In this document: one piece after another, positions 22,920 through 34,640 of the stretch
Layout of the letters: the number at the start of each line of letters is the position of its first letter
How positions within the stretch are numbered: position 1 is the first letter of the stretch
DNA from: Lunularia cruciata
Lineage: Eukaryota > Streptophyta > Marchantiopsida > Lunulariales > Lunulariaceae
Reading direction: 5' to 3'
Assembly: GCA_948567375.1 (NCBI GenBank)
Contig: OX419761.1
Location: 932,501-996,500, forward strand
DNA: 64,000 nucleotides
Translations under genes and position numbers: made by a program
Notes under the pieces: generated by a model
What the model was told of the DNA's origin: nothing
What the model saw: only the letters and a program-made list of their open reading frames with translations
Databases searched by the model: none

Positions 22920-24132
22920 TGACGTCCCCGTTGCCAATGAAGCTTCAAACTCTTGGATGGCCATCTGTGCATTCTGGAGGTGAGAAAGAGGTTCCCATGT
23001 GGCATCATGTAGGGGATACCCCAAAGGACCTTGTACTCCATATGTTGCCAACGGCCTTGTTGAATATGGCGACGTGCAAGGATACAATCAACTTTGTACT
23101 CCTCATGATCATTGATAAGGACAAGAAGAGGGGGAGGTTGGACTCAAGAGGAAAAGGAAGAGGAGTTTCAAAGAACAAAGGGTTTCAACTTGGAAACATG
23201 AAAGATAGGATAGATATGCATATGACAAGGCAAGGCAAGTCGATAAGCAACAAGAGAGACAATTTGGGTGACATCAAAGGGTCCTATCTAATGAGTGGCA
23301 AGTTTACAAACTTGGGTATCAAGGGGGAGGAGGAGGTTATTAGAGGATAACATGACTTTATCACTGAATTCAAAGGTGAGATCACAATGATGGTGGTCTG
23401 CATATTGTTTTTGATGATTCTGAGCAACAAGGAGATGAGATTTGGCTTGTTGGATGGATTGGGATATAATGGGCAAGAATGTTGAAGTATGAGGAACCTA
23501 AAATGGAAGGGAAGCAAGAAGAGAATTTGGAATAAGCAAATATTGGCCAAAATTGAGAAAGAAATGAGAAAATCTGGTGCTTGCTTGTTTGGAATTATTG
23601 TAGGCAAATTCTATAACTGCAAAACATTCATCCCAATTGGTATGGTGGACATTGATGAAGGCACGCAATATATCTTCCAATGTATGATTTGCATGTTTGG
23701 TTTGTCCATGAGTTTGAGGATGATAGGCCGTGGACAAAGTAAGCTTGGTGTCTAGTATCTAGAAGAGTGCTTGCCAAAACTTCTTGGTAAATCAAGGATC
23801 ATAGTCAGAGATGAATACATGTGGCATCCCATGATGCTTGAAGACATTGTCGAAGTAGATGTGCGCTAAGGTTGGAGCATCCACGGTATCACAAGTTAGT
23901 GCCAAGTGGATTTGCTTACTAAGCTTATCCACAAACACCGTGATTGTTGTGTATCCTTGATTTGTCTTGGGCAAGGATGTGATGACATCAAAGCTCACAT
24001 GCTCCCATCGAGCGGATGGAATGGTGAGTGGTTGAAGAAGTCCACTTGGCTTTTGGTTGCTAGCTTTGTTGTGTTGGTAGCTCTCACACAATTGGACAAA
24101 TTCTTGAACATCTCGTGCCATGTTGGGCCACT
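22920..24132 (-). pseudogene. CV-1 integrase core, C-terminal part and chromodomain
   Basis: The reverse strand carries the integrase core (WEHVSFDVITSLPKTNQGYT, HHGMPHVFISDYDP, STAYHPQTHGQTKHANHTLE), the GPF-type C-terminal module near 23300, and finally a chromodomain (EYKVDCILARR, then YKVLW, GYPLHDATWEPLSHLQNA), near 22940-23100. The chromodomain identifies a chromovirus and in related elements directs integration to modified histones. A frameshift splits the chromodomain. The zinc-binding N-terminus lies at 27868-27957, across an inserted LX LTR. Confidence 0.85.
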
Positions 24133-27100
24133 TGTGACAACCTGGTAAATATCACTTTTGTAGTTATCGGGTAAGTAGAGTTTGTTCCCGCAGAGATACG
24201 ATTAAGAATTGGTCAAATACAAAGTCAAATAGTAACTTGTAGTTCTTCTTGATTTCTTCTTTAATCTCTCAAGTAGAAACTACACCCAGAAGAGAGTAAC
24301 AAGCTCACAATCTTGATAACTTGTCACGACTACACACACACATAATCACAACATAGCAAATTCTGTCCAAACAACTCTTGATTGTGATGATTCAGATTCT
24401 CCAAAGATGGCACTTCACTACAAAAAACAATTTTGCCTCACAATTGTGTTCCATCCTTCCACTGAAGGCACAACTTCCTTGATCAAAATTGCTTCACATC
24501 AACTTCATGTTGCACTTACAAATGCAAAATACTACCAACATTACAATTCCTCTCAGATCTGTAAAGGCATTGCTTTGATGCACTCCACTCAAGATCAAAC
24601 ACACAGAATGAAGATCTAGGCTGCAGAATCCAATATCCACAGACACACTAACTTGCACTTCAAATTTCTCCACACACTCACAAACACAAACACGGAATTG
24701 ACAATCGGAATTAAGCTCAAGCAACAAGCACTATAAACAACACTTTGCTTTATCTATCTTTAGAAATTTGAATACTGAACAACATAGTATTGCAAATGCT
24801 CTCCTTAAATACTGAAGCAAATGGCAGTTCTTCCTAACATCTCTTCCTACCTGCAGATCCAAACTGACAATCCATCTCTTCATATATGCCTCTTCTTATC
24901 TCAAAATTGGTACTTACACCGATCTGATGTCTACCTCATCATCGGCTTCCAAACCCGATGATCTTCCTACTACTTCTCCTTCTTTGGGCATAGCTAATTC
25001 TACCAATTCTTGCACTGATTCTACTACTTCTACACTAGGAACTACAATTGCACTAAGGAGTGACTTATCTAACTCTTTATCTCCTGACCCACTCCTCTCT
25101 AATGTGTCAAATAACAAGTCCAATGACACCTGAATTCCTACTTTTGCAACATCGGACTTCCTCTCCGCTGTCACACTATTCCTAAATTTCTCTAACTCCA
25201 AATTGACTAAATCTAATCTGAGACTAATGCTGTCTTCTACTTCTAACATTTTCCGGTCTACTCGCTCCCTTAATCGGATCAGCAATGTGTTCATATCTAC
25301 ATCTTTGGCTTTTCTCTTCAGAGTTTCCTGCACAAGCAACTTGAACTCATGTAGACGTGCTTCTTCCAATCTCCCTTCAGCCTCCGTGCTCAAGATTGCT
25401 CGCAACTTTCCTGCAACTTCTCCTACTGATTCCGACTCATACCCTCAAGAGCGCTCTGCCTTCAACTCTTCGCGGTACATCTTCAACTCATCTTTGTACT
25501 CAGCAGCGAGCATCTTCTTCTCCTCCGCATACTGTGCACTCTATAATTCAGCACTTTGTACCAGCTCACGCAATCATCCTTCTTCTTCATGCCTGACTGC
25601 TAACTCCCTCTGCCATGCTTGATCCTTCCCAGCTGCACTCTTCTTCAAATTGTCCAACTCCTGCTCCATTATTACTACCGTCGCCTTCAAATGAATATTC
25701 TCGATGTGCACATCACTCACTTTCTCCTTCATTTTGCTCAGCCACATCACTTGCTCCTTCAATTCTCCTACTTGCTTTTGCAGTTCTTTTCCTCTTGACT
25801 CACAGCTCTCTTGTAACATTTTGAAAGCCTTTTTCTTCAAGACTTCCTCTCTCCAAAGTTCTCCAATTTCTTCATTTCTTTGGACTTGTTGCTCTTGTAA
25901 CCCCTTCACTTCACTCAACAGATGCTTCACCACTTGCAACTCATGCATCACCTTTCTACGATCTTGGGGAATTACGTTCCGATGCTCCTTCAATAGCTCC
26001 AGCAACGGTGTGACAAACTTTGTTAGATACAGTATCTCACCAAAGTTATCTTTATCTTCATTGCCATCTTTGTCTTCATTCATCGGCTCCTTAATTGGCT
26101 CCTTCATCCAAAGTCGTGATCTTTGTATCTTCAGAGACACCGCGTCTGAACTCTCTTCTCCTTTACCGATTGAACTTGGCCCGCAGGATACTCCTCTTTT
26201 TCCTTTGGTCTCTGCTTATCGACCACCAGGGCTATGCAATGACTTGTTGTTCCTAGTACTCTGTCAATCATCACATGACAAGCTTCATTGACCCCCACCA
26301 ATTGCTGAACTTCAGGTTCCCCCTCACTATCACTTCCAGACTCCTCACTTTGTAAGGTAAGTTCATCCTCTTCTGATTCCCCTCCTTGCGACTCTATTTC
26401 TTCTTCAGACTCTGATTCCAATGATGCTTCTCTCACCATCTTCTTACTCTACACAACTAGTCTTGGAATCTTCCTTTGAGCTGGAAGTGACTTTGCCTCT
26501 TTGGGTTTACTGTGTTTCTTCTTCTTTGGACTTGTGACTTCTTCCATCTTCCATTGTCTTGTCTTCAAGAAGTGTTCATCATTGGCTCGCAGGTGTATCA
26601 TATATTGTCGCTATTCTTCATCCGCTTCCCGTCTTAAGTCAGGATGGAAATGAGACACCATGTGATGCCTCTCCTCTACTATTAGCCAGTTCAACCCGAA
26701 GTAGAAGTGTGCTACATATGGTGCAAAATAATGGGGAGGCAAACTTGTTTGCCAATTGATTACCATCTGCCTTGTTTGGTGGTGAAAACACTTTGTCCAA
26801 TTCACCTTTACCCCTACAAACATCTGGTGGAAGAAGACCGCTTGCTGCATGTTAACGTAAGTTGTTCGTTCTGGCTTGAACATGGCCATCATTGCCCCCA
26901 CAATACTTCTCCTAATCGGATCCCAATAGGACTCCACCTTGTAGCCATTCGTGGTTCTTGGAGCAAAGAAAGAGTTTTGAATTTCTGCCGTCTCTTCTGC
27001 AGCATCACACTTCCTATAGAAGGTGATCCCCATTGGTTCTCTTGCTTCCTTCCCCAATACTAACCTCCAATCCAACTCAGTCCATTGAGCCAGATTTCTT

Positions 27101-27867
27101 CTCTTCCCTTCAACTTGGGGATCCTCCTTACAATTACTGGCAGCTATCTTTGTCATCACTCTTGGGAAACTGAAATTCTAGTTCCATGCTAAAAACATAA
27201 TACAAAGTCTATTCAAGACCTTGATTTTGGCTACCACATCTAACCTATGAATTGCAAAACTTTGCACCACCAGAGCATTTGTGACCTTCTTTGCCATGAT
27301 TTTCTCTCTCGTTCTTCAACATTGAAAGATGATGCCCTCTCTTAAACGAGACACTCTAACCCCTTTTGGATTTTGGAAAATTTCACTCTCAATTGGCTTC
27401 CGGACATGCATTACTACAAGACGACTACTCAAAGGAATTGGAAATTTACTTGGCATATTCAACTTGTCCCTACGCAATCGCAATCTTATATTACCCCAAA
27501 TTGCAATCATTCTTCAATTGATTTCAAATTTGACCTCCCCTCTTTTGCGTGTTGATGTCCGGTCATTGTCAAGACATGCTTCTTTTGCCTCTGCCATTTC
27601 TTGAAGTGTACTTTCTTGCCATGTACCAAGGTTGTTAGACGGTCTTCATATCACTTGCGCCTTCTGACCCAAAGACAATGCTCTTTGGACTTTTTTCTGT
27701 TGTACCCTTCTTCTGCGTACCTCCATCATCGGATCCAATCTTGCCTTCTTTGGATTTCCTCTCAAGTCACTTCTGTCCATTCTTCTTTTGCAATTCAGCT
27801 TTTTGTGCTTACTTCTTCCCTCAAATGCTAATAAATAGAAAATAAACAAAAAAATGTGGGCACCACA
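24133..27867 (-). mobile_element. LX-d: long solo LTR in CV-1 integrase
   Basis: 3,735 bp; forward-strand ends TGTGACAACC and GGGCACCACA; flanks CCACT (24128-24132) and CCACC (27868-27872) give a TSD with one transition. Removing it joins the HHCC module at 27868-27957 to MARDVQEFVQLCESYQHNK at 24121. It carries a decayed copy of the LTR-borne ORF. Confidence 0.87.
24914..27456 (-). pseudogene. LTR-borne coiled-coil ORF in LX-d
   Basis: The frame starts with ATG at 27456 (MPSKFPIPLSS) and ends in VDIRSV at 24914. Long open pieces are 27159-26611, 26140-25574 and 25405-24914; a few stops and shifts separate them. Its N-terminal sequence differs clearly from the copy at 30947-33519, yet the protein stays alignable (for example TNGYKVESYWDPIRRSIV, KPERTTYVNMQQAVFFHQ, SHFHPDLRRE). 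This subfamily lacks much of the basic N-terminal insert. A heptad-rich coil spans about 25280-26000. Function unknown; no nuclease, polymerase or membrane motif seen. Confidence 0.78.
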
Positions 27868-28560
27868 CCACCACCATTGGCATTGGAGGGTACCCAAGGT
27901 CTTGTCCACATCCATGTGACCAGCTATGGGTAAATCATAGGCTTCTTGAAGGCACACAAGTCAAAGATCACCTTTAGCTAGAACATAGATCCTGTCCTCA
28001 TAGAATAGAAGGCCCTCTTTGATAGAGAAGGTGTTGTATTCCTTGTTGCATGTTGTAAGGCAACCATGTACCATTTGGAAGAAGGGATCCTGTTGTAGAG
28101 CTAATTGGAACTTGTTTTGGGACCTTGGAGTCAATTGACACTGTCATAATTGCTATTGTGATGAGAGGAAGAGACTTCAAATCAAGTTGTCGTGATAAAG
28201 CATTAGGGATGATGTGGAACCAGCATGGTTTGTATTCAAGTTTGATGTCAAACAGTTGGAGTTATTCCTCCCATTTATGATGTTGACTCTTCATGTGTTC
28301 CAAGTGTAAGGTCTACAACAATGGTTTGTGATCAATTTGCATGATCACTTGTTTCCCCAAGAGGTAATGCCTCCATACCTTGGTGGCATATACCATTGCA
28401 AGTTGTTCTTGATCTTGAGCAAAGTAGTTTCTTTCAGCCGCATTGAGTCGGAGAGACACAAAGGCAATGGGATGTAGTCCATCTAGGAATTCTTGTTGCA
28501 ACACAGCTCCAATTGTAAAGTTAGAAGCATCAAAATCAACCACACAAGGTAGTTGAGGAT
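27868..28560 (-). pseudogene. CV-1 RNase H and integrase N-terminus
   Basis: RNase H: DFDASNFTIGAVLQQ, RNYFAQDQEQLAMVYATKVWRHYLLG and IDHKPLL, on the reverse strand at 28313-28543. About 350 bp of worn linker follow, then the integrase zinc module (HDLPIAGHMDVDKT...Q, WWWCG) interrupted after 27868 by LX-d. The catalytic Asp of DASN is kept. Confidence 0.75.
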
Positions 28561-28599
28561 CATATTATTGAAGAATGGGCCTTGAAGACACCATATGTT

Positions 28600-29612
28600 T
28601 CAACGTTTAGAATGCTTCTTCATGCTTGGTGGTCCACTAGAAGCTCAAGTCATTCTCCAAGAGGTCAATCAATGGTGCAACCACATGAGCATACTAATGG
28701 ATGAACCATTGTAAAAAACTGGCTAGTCGATTAAATGCCCGTACTTTTATAGCATCCTTTGGAGTAGGCCAATCAATAATAGCTTTGATTTTCTCCTCTT
28801 CCATCTTGATCCCCTCCAATGAGATCTTGGGCACAAGGTAACAAGAAGGTAACTTCCCTTTGCCAAAAGACACACTTTGACTTCTTGCAGATAAAATTTC
28901 CATTATCATAGTTGTCTTAGGACTTCTTGCATGTGATTCACATGTTCTACCTCTGTCTTGCTATAGATTAAGATATCATCCAAGAACACCACCACATATC
29001 AATCCACTAGTCCATCGAACACCCAATGCATGTGATCCATGAAGACAATTAAAGCATTAGTGAGCCCAAAAGGTAGAACTCTCCATTCAAAATGCCCATA
29101 CCTTGTGCAAAAGGCTATCTTTTGCACATCCTCCCTATCAATAAGGATTTGCCAATAGTTGCTGCAAAAATCTAGCTTGGAAAAGTATCATACTCCACTT
29201 GGTTGATCAAGCAAGTCATCAATCCGAGGCAAGCGGCATGCATTCTTCACTGTTTGCTTATTGAGCTCACAATAATCAATATAGAAAAAAATTCCTCCAT
29301 CTTTCTTTGGAACAAATAGTACCGGTGCTTCCCAAGGAGAGGTATTATGTTGTATGAAGTCCTTCTTCAACAACTCCGTAAGTGTTGTTGCAACTCCTCC
29401 AACTCCTTTGGTGAGAGCCAACAGATTGGTCTACTCATTGGAGTACTCCTTGGCAATAACTAAATCTCGAAGAGCATACCATGATAGGAGGGTAATCTCT
29501 TTGGCAAATCATTCAAAAAAATATCCGCAAACTCCTGAACTATCTAACCAACCATTGCTTGATGAGGCTCTTGGCTCTCCTCAGATTTTCCTTGTGCAAT
29601 TAGCTTGATCAC
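28600..29612 (-). pseudogene. CV-1 reverse transcriptase
   Basis: The reverse strand reads [44 protein letters not shown], then decayed palm sequence and the post-palm motif PKISLEGIKMEEEKIKAIIDWPTPK. The YxDD region near 28970 is damaged. Chromovirus-type RT. Upstream, at 29612-29717, lies the last repeat of the PR-RT linker, followed by the MG solo LTR. Confidence 0.75.
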
Positions 29613-30826
29613 ACCAAAAAAATAGACTTATCTTCCTCCAAAGCTTGCTCTATGGCTACTTCACTAACAAACTTCCCATCTAAGAATTCATTTCTCTTCA
29701 AAGCTTGCTCTATAGTTTGTCACGCCATTTGTAGTTCCGCATCTAGCTGCTCGGACATTGGAGTTCCAGCAATAGTAGTTAGAGTTATTTCAGCATTTTC
29801 TCAAGGACTACTTTTTGACAGTCAGATTTGGTGTTCGGGGTACTGACTTCACGGTGGGGCCCACAGTCACTTTGCACCGTTCGCACCGTCGAGTGTGCCG
29901 TCAGTGGGACCATTAGGGTTTCAGTGCTAGCTCGAGTCCAGGGGGGTATAGTTTCAAAGTGAGCTCTAGAGAGCTCACTTCTCTGATGTTGAGCCTTCGA
30001 GTTCCTGGCTATGGTGGACAGAGGCCAGCGAGCATCACCTAGATTCTCTATGCTTGAGTGGGTGTGGCTTGATTGTAATCAATGCCCAGTTGTTGGCAGT
30101 TTATAGAGTGACAGATCAAGTACTGATTTGAGTTGAGTTGAGTTGAGAGTGTTTGTGACAACCCGGCAAATATCACTTTTGCGGTAATCGGGTAAGTAAG
30201 GTTCGTTCCCGCAGAGATACGAGTCAGAAATGTCCAAATACGAAGCAAAGTAACAATTTAGTTCTTCTTTAGTTCTTCTTTAGTCTCTCAGGTAGAAACC
30301 ACACCCAGAAGAGAGTAACAAGCACTGACTTGCAGTCTTGTCACAAATTAACACTCCATAATCACAACTCTATCAAATCTTTCCAAACAATCTTGATTTG
30401 TGATGATTCAGGCTCTCCCAAAAATGGCACTTCATTGCAAAATGACTTCGCCTCAGAATTGTGTTCCACCCTTCCACTGAAGGCACAACTTCCTCGATTG
30501 AAATTGCTTCACATCAACTTCGCACTGCACTCACAAATGCAAAATACTACCAACACTACAATTCCTCTCAGATCTATCAAGGCATTGCTTCGATTGCACT
30601 TCACTCAGGATCAAACACACAGAATGAAGATCAAGGCTGTGGAATCCAACATCCACCAAGCACTCTAACTTGCACTTTGAATTTCTCCAAACACTCACAA
30701 ACACAATTGCGAAATTGATACTCGGAATCAAGCTCAAGCAACGAGCACTGCTTCACAGCACTTCGCTTTATCTATTCTCAGAAATAATGAGCACTGAACA
30801 ACATAATATTGCGAATGCCACTCTTA

Positions 30827-30834
30827 AATAGTGA
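30827..30834 (-). promoter_or_regulatory. LX-e TATA box
   Basis: The reverse strand reads CACTATTTAAGAGTGG. It lies just over 100 bp past the stop of the LTR-borne ORF (30947) and about 680 bp before the LTR end. This places the ORF upstream of the LTR promoter, that is, in U3. Confidence 0.55.
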
Positions 30835-30946
30835 AGCAATCGACAGTTCTAACAACTATACCGTTCTACAACAACTATTCTAACCTGCAGATCCGAAATG
30901 ACAATGCATCTCTTCATATCTGCCCCTTCATATCTCAAATTGGTTA

Positions 30947-33519
30947 CTAATCCGATCCGATGTCTACTTCTTCCTCGGCTTTCAAACCCGAACCCGAAGT
31001 AATCTTACTTCCTACTATTCTGTCCTCGGGTTTTACAACTCTTACATCTTCTACCAGATCCAGCAATTCTCTTTCTTGATCTGAAATTGCACTAGCGGGC
31101 AATCTATCTAACTCTTCATCTTTTGACCCACTCTTCTCTACTGTCGCTGAGGCCAACTCCAAAGACATTTGGATCCCGATGTTATCTACGTCGGGTTTTG
31201 CTTTAACATCCTGCCGAAGCTTTTCTAACTCTATTCTTACTAAGTCTAATCTAATCGCGATATTATCTTCTACTTCTAAGATCTTCTTATCTACACAAGT
31301 TCTCAATTTAATCAACAAGGCATTCAGATCTGTATCTTTCGCTTGCCTTCGCCTCGTCTCCTGCACTAATAGCTTCAACTCGTGCAGACGCGCTTCTTCA
31401 ATTCGAACGCTAGTCTCTGTACTTAACATCGCGTTTACCCTGAGGACTATCTCCTGCAATGGCTCTAATCTTGTCTTCCTTTCTCGTTCCCGATCTGCAA
31501 GCCATTCCTCTCTGTACATTGCCAACTCTTCTTCGAATTCGGCCTTCACCGCGTCCTTCTCTTTCTCCTTCTGTGCAACCTTTTCTTCCTGATTACAAAG
31601 TAAGTCTTGTAATCTCTCTTCTTCTCCATATCTCGCAGCCAACTCTCGCTGCCAAAGTTGCTTCTTCTCCTCCATACTCTCCATCACTCGATCAAACTCT
31701 TGATCCTTCGATGCTACTCTTGCCATAGCATGAATGAGCTCTACTCTTGAATCAGCAAACTGCTGCTTCAAGATTTCAAATTCAGCTACTTGTCTCTCCC
31801 TTAGGACTTCACTCTTCCTCGCAAGATCCTCTCGATAGCTCAATTCTCTCCTCAGGTCTTTGATTACCTGACTTCTCTCCACTGCTTCCACTTGCAGTAC
31901 TTCTCTCTCCTTCTCACCTCGGGTTATACTCTTCTTCAACTCCGAGTTTTCTTCTTCTAATCTCGATACCACCTGCAATACAGTCTTTACCTCTGGACAA
32001 GTCGACTGCATCTCCTTCTTCTTCTTCTCCAACTTCACCAACAGCAGGCATACTACCATCTGCAGGTAATCTACTCCATTACTGATACCTTCGTCCTCTC
32101 TCGGAGTAGTCTCTCTTCTTTCTTCGTGTTCTCCCGATTCTCGCCTTCTTCTTTGGAGCCTTCGTATCGGAATCGATGCCTCACTGCCCGAGCTTCCTTC
32201 TACCTCTTCCTTCACTATACTTGGTCTCGCTTCACCCTTCGCCTTACGTCTTGAGCGAATTCCTTGCTGTACTGCGATCTTCTTCTCCTTGAGCACCGGT
32301 ACTTCGTCTTCCAGCGCCGCATTGTCTTCGGCTTTTACGTCGGCTTGAATTTCTTCTTCGTATTCTTCAGGCGCTGGTGCCGAGGTCATTTCTCCACCGT
32401 CTTCACTATCACTGCTTGTATCTCCACTCTGCAGTGTCAGCTCAGGTTCCTCCTCACGTTCTGAGTCCTCCGTCTTGAGCTCGGCTTCGCCTTCTGAGTC
32501 TTCATCTTCCGACTCAATCACCACCATTCCTTGCCTCGGGTTATTTTTCTGCATCTTCCGAGGTTTCTTGTTTTCTTCGGCGTCTGCTTGCCGAGTTCTC
32601 TTCTTTGTCGGGGTACTTTCAACGACCTTTACGTTCTTCCCTGTCTTCGCGTAGTAATCGTCTGCGCTCCGGATTTGGAGAATGTATTGCTGCTCCTCCG
32701 CGTTGACTTCTCTTCTCAAATCAGGATGGAAATGAGACACCATTCGATTACGCTCAGCCACATTGAGCAGATTTAACCCGAGGTAAAAGTGGGCTGCAAA
32801 TGGTACAATGTAGTGTGGAGGCGACTTATCTCGCAGATTCCACACCATCTGCCTCGTTCTTCCGTGAAAGCACCTTGCCCAATTTATCGGTTCTCCTGCA
32901 AATACTTGTGAAAGAACACCGCTTGGTGTTTCATCACATAGGTAGTTCTCTCCGGCTTCAGGAGGGCCATTAGTGCACTCACAATTCCCCTCCTCACTGG
33001 GTCCTTATAACTCTCAACTTTATACCCATTCTTTGTCCTCTTCAACAAGAAGGCTTCTCTCACCTCCTGTGTTTCTTGAGCTATCTCTCCTTTCCCCAAG
33101 AACGTGGCCCCCTGCTCCGAGCCTGCCTCCTTCCCGAGTACGAGTCTCCAATCCGACTCTGTCCAGCGAGCCGGATTTCCTCTCTTCCCTTCTTCCTCGG
33201 GACCATCGAGACATTTACTCTTGATGATTTCTGTCATGAATCCTAGAAAACTTATGTTCCAATTCCATGCCAGAAAGGTGATCCAAAGTCGGCTCAAGAC
33301 TTCGATCCTCGCTACTACATCTAATCTCCGAATTGCATGATTTCTCACTGCAAATTCGGAGTTCTTCTTCCCTCCTCCTATCTCTTCTGCTTTCTTTCGG
33401 TCTCTCGATTTCTCTCTCTCGACTTCTCCCTTATGCACTAACCCAAGGCCAACGCTATGTCCCTTTCCCCGATCACCTGCAAGACAACTCCTCAACGGCG
33501 AAGGAAAATTGCTCGACAT
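30947..33519 (-). pseudogene. LTR-borne coiled-coil ORF, nearly intact (about 857 codons, one frameshift)
   Basis: Starts at the ATG at 33519 (MSSNFPSPLR) and ends at the stop at 30947. One missing base near 32885, judged against the copy at 2621-5141, breaks the frame; otherwise it is open. Layout: basic N-terminus to residue about 60; conserved domain about 60-285 with RRLDVVARIEVLSRLWITF, WTESDWRLVLGKE, NGYKVESYKDPVRRG, INWARCFH and HFHPDLRRE; acidic/basic low-complexity region about 300-460; long coiled coil about 490-780 (VLRERQVAEFEILKQQFADS, EEKKQLWQRELAARYGEEER); acidic tail. The N-terminal domain faintly recalls plant transposon-associated gag-like proteins, but I cannot assign it. 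Conservation of protein across two diverged LTR subfamilies argues that it was once selected. No nuclease or RT motif. Confidence 0.85.
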
Positions 33520-34062
33520 GTCGTCGTTGCAGTTTCGATTTTTATAGAGTTGCACTTCTTCGTCTTCCGTCACTTCGAGTTTCTACCGAGAAATCACACC
33601 TCCTGCATGCACCCGTTACTGTCGCCTCACCTTCACGCATATGAGCCGCCAATTTTGAAACCGCCCCTTCTTGAATTTCTCGCCCCGACGAAAGGTTGTT
33701 AGACTGTCTTTGCCTCGGGTTGAGCTCCCCCCCCCCGATCTGAAGACAATTTACTTCGTATCGTTTGCTGACGCGGCATTTCAGAGTACTTCGCCTTATG
33801 ACCCGAGGTCACTTTACTTCGGGTTTCACCCCGAAGACAGTTTTCTTCGTCTTCTTTGGCCAACCAAGCGCAATCCGACTTCTCTATACAGTTCTTCTGC
33901 TTTATTTTGAAAAAAACAAAAAATGTGGGCACCACAGTGTTAAGCAATCTGATTAATTGTGGCACTTTAGAGTCTATGTATGACTTATGTGTGAGTTGTA
34001 CTTCTATAGTGTATGATGTTGACAGCGATGTATGTTGTGTAGTGATGTATATACGCACGACA

Positions 34063-34182
34063 GGTTGCCTTCTTGGCAAACTTCCCATCTTGGGGCTCCT
34101 CTCTCTTCAAGGCATGCTCTATGGCTACCTTCTCAACAAACTTCCCATCTTGGGATTGACTATTCTTAGGTGTTTTACTCAA
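34063..34182 (-). repeat. CV-1 PR-RT linker repeat units
   Basis: The reverse strand encodes QDGKFVEKVAIEHALKREEP and then QDGKFAKKAT, two units of a repeat of about 20 residues. The last unit (FVSEVAIEQALEEDKS) lies beyond the MG-2 insertion, near 29640-29700. The same array occurs in CV-2 at 51533-51709. Confidence 0.7.
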
Positions 34183-34200
34183 AGGTGCCAGACAACCTAA

Positions 34201-34640
34201 TCAGAAATTCCTACCTTGGTGTACTTGAATTTGTTGTCGGACCCAATCAAATTGAACCTTATGTCTTTCAAGCCAAGGTAGCCCTAGAATGACATCATTT
34301 GTGTGAGTATTTGGAGTGTATGAGGTTTTTAGTGGCACCTCATAATTTGTAGTGGCCACTACAAACCTCATACACTCCAAATACTCCTTCCCAATCTTAA
34401 AAGTAACGGGATGTGAGGTACAAAATGCAAAACCCTTTCTATCATCCGCCATCATCAATCTACTTCCAATCACTAGCTTGATAGGAATATCCGATTCCTT
34501 CATTACTTGCATAGACATGCAATTCTTTGAACTTCCACAATCAATCAAAATCCTACAACCCCGATTAGATATCATACCTTGCAAGTAAAGCAAAATTGCA
34601 TAGGTCAAGCATTCAATACCATTGGAACTAATCAAGCTCC
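34201..34640 (-). pseudogene. CV-1 protease (retropepsin)
   Basis: The reverse strand gives an open frame of about 144 codons with GCRILIDCGSSKNCMSMQV (active-site DxGSS) and later DVILGLPWLERHKVQFDW (the conserved hydrophobic-Gly and WL motif). This is the aspartic protease that would cut the Gag-Pol polyprotein as a dimer. Its counterpart in CV-2 (51089-51532) has Arg in place of the active-site Gly. Gag lies upstream and the repeat linker downstream. Confidence 0.85.

Larger units (their letters stand above)
30154..33936 (-). mobile_element. LX-e: long solo LTR, best preserved, TSD GTGTT
   Basis: 3,783 bp with forward-strand ends TGTGACAACC and GGGCACCACA, flanked by perfect GTGTT copies (30149-30153 and 33937-33941). 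It lies inside an MG solo LTR inside CV-1 inside LX-1, so it is among the youngest events here. In line with this, it retains many CpG sites and an almost open LTR-borne gene. Confidence 0.92.
29718..34062 (+). mobile_element. MG-2: solo LTR of the methyltransferase gypsy family, split by an LX LTR
   Basis: Left arm 29718-30153 starts TGTCACGCCATTTG; right arm 33942-34062 ends GTATATACGCACGACA. Together they make 557 bp and match 51726-52284 on the opposite strand. Flanks AGTT (29714-29717) and GGTT (34063-34066) suggest a 4-bp TSD with one transition, and removing the unit restores the ATIEQAL repeat of the CV-1 PR-RT linker. The middle is occupied by LX-e. Confidence 0.78.

Noticed and set aside
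22833-23087. Methyltransferase-like or PHD-like reading of the CV-1 3' end
   Set aside because: The pattern (GYPLHDATWEPL) is a chromodomain tail, as expected for a chromovirus; no Cys/His ligands.
30947-33519. The coiled-coil protein as a host gene
   Set aside because: It recurs in every long LX LTR at the same place inside TG...CA ends and TSDs, so it belongs to the repeat, not to the host locus.
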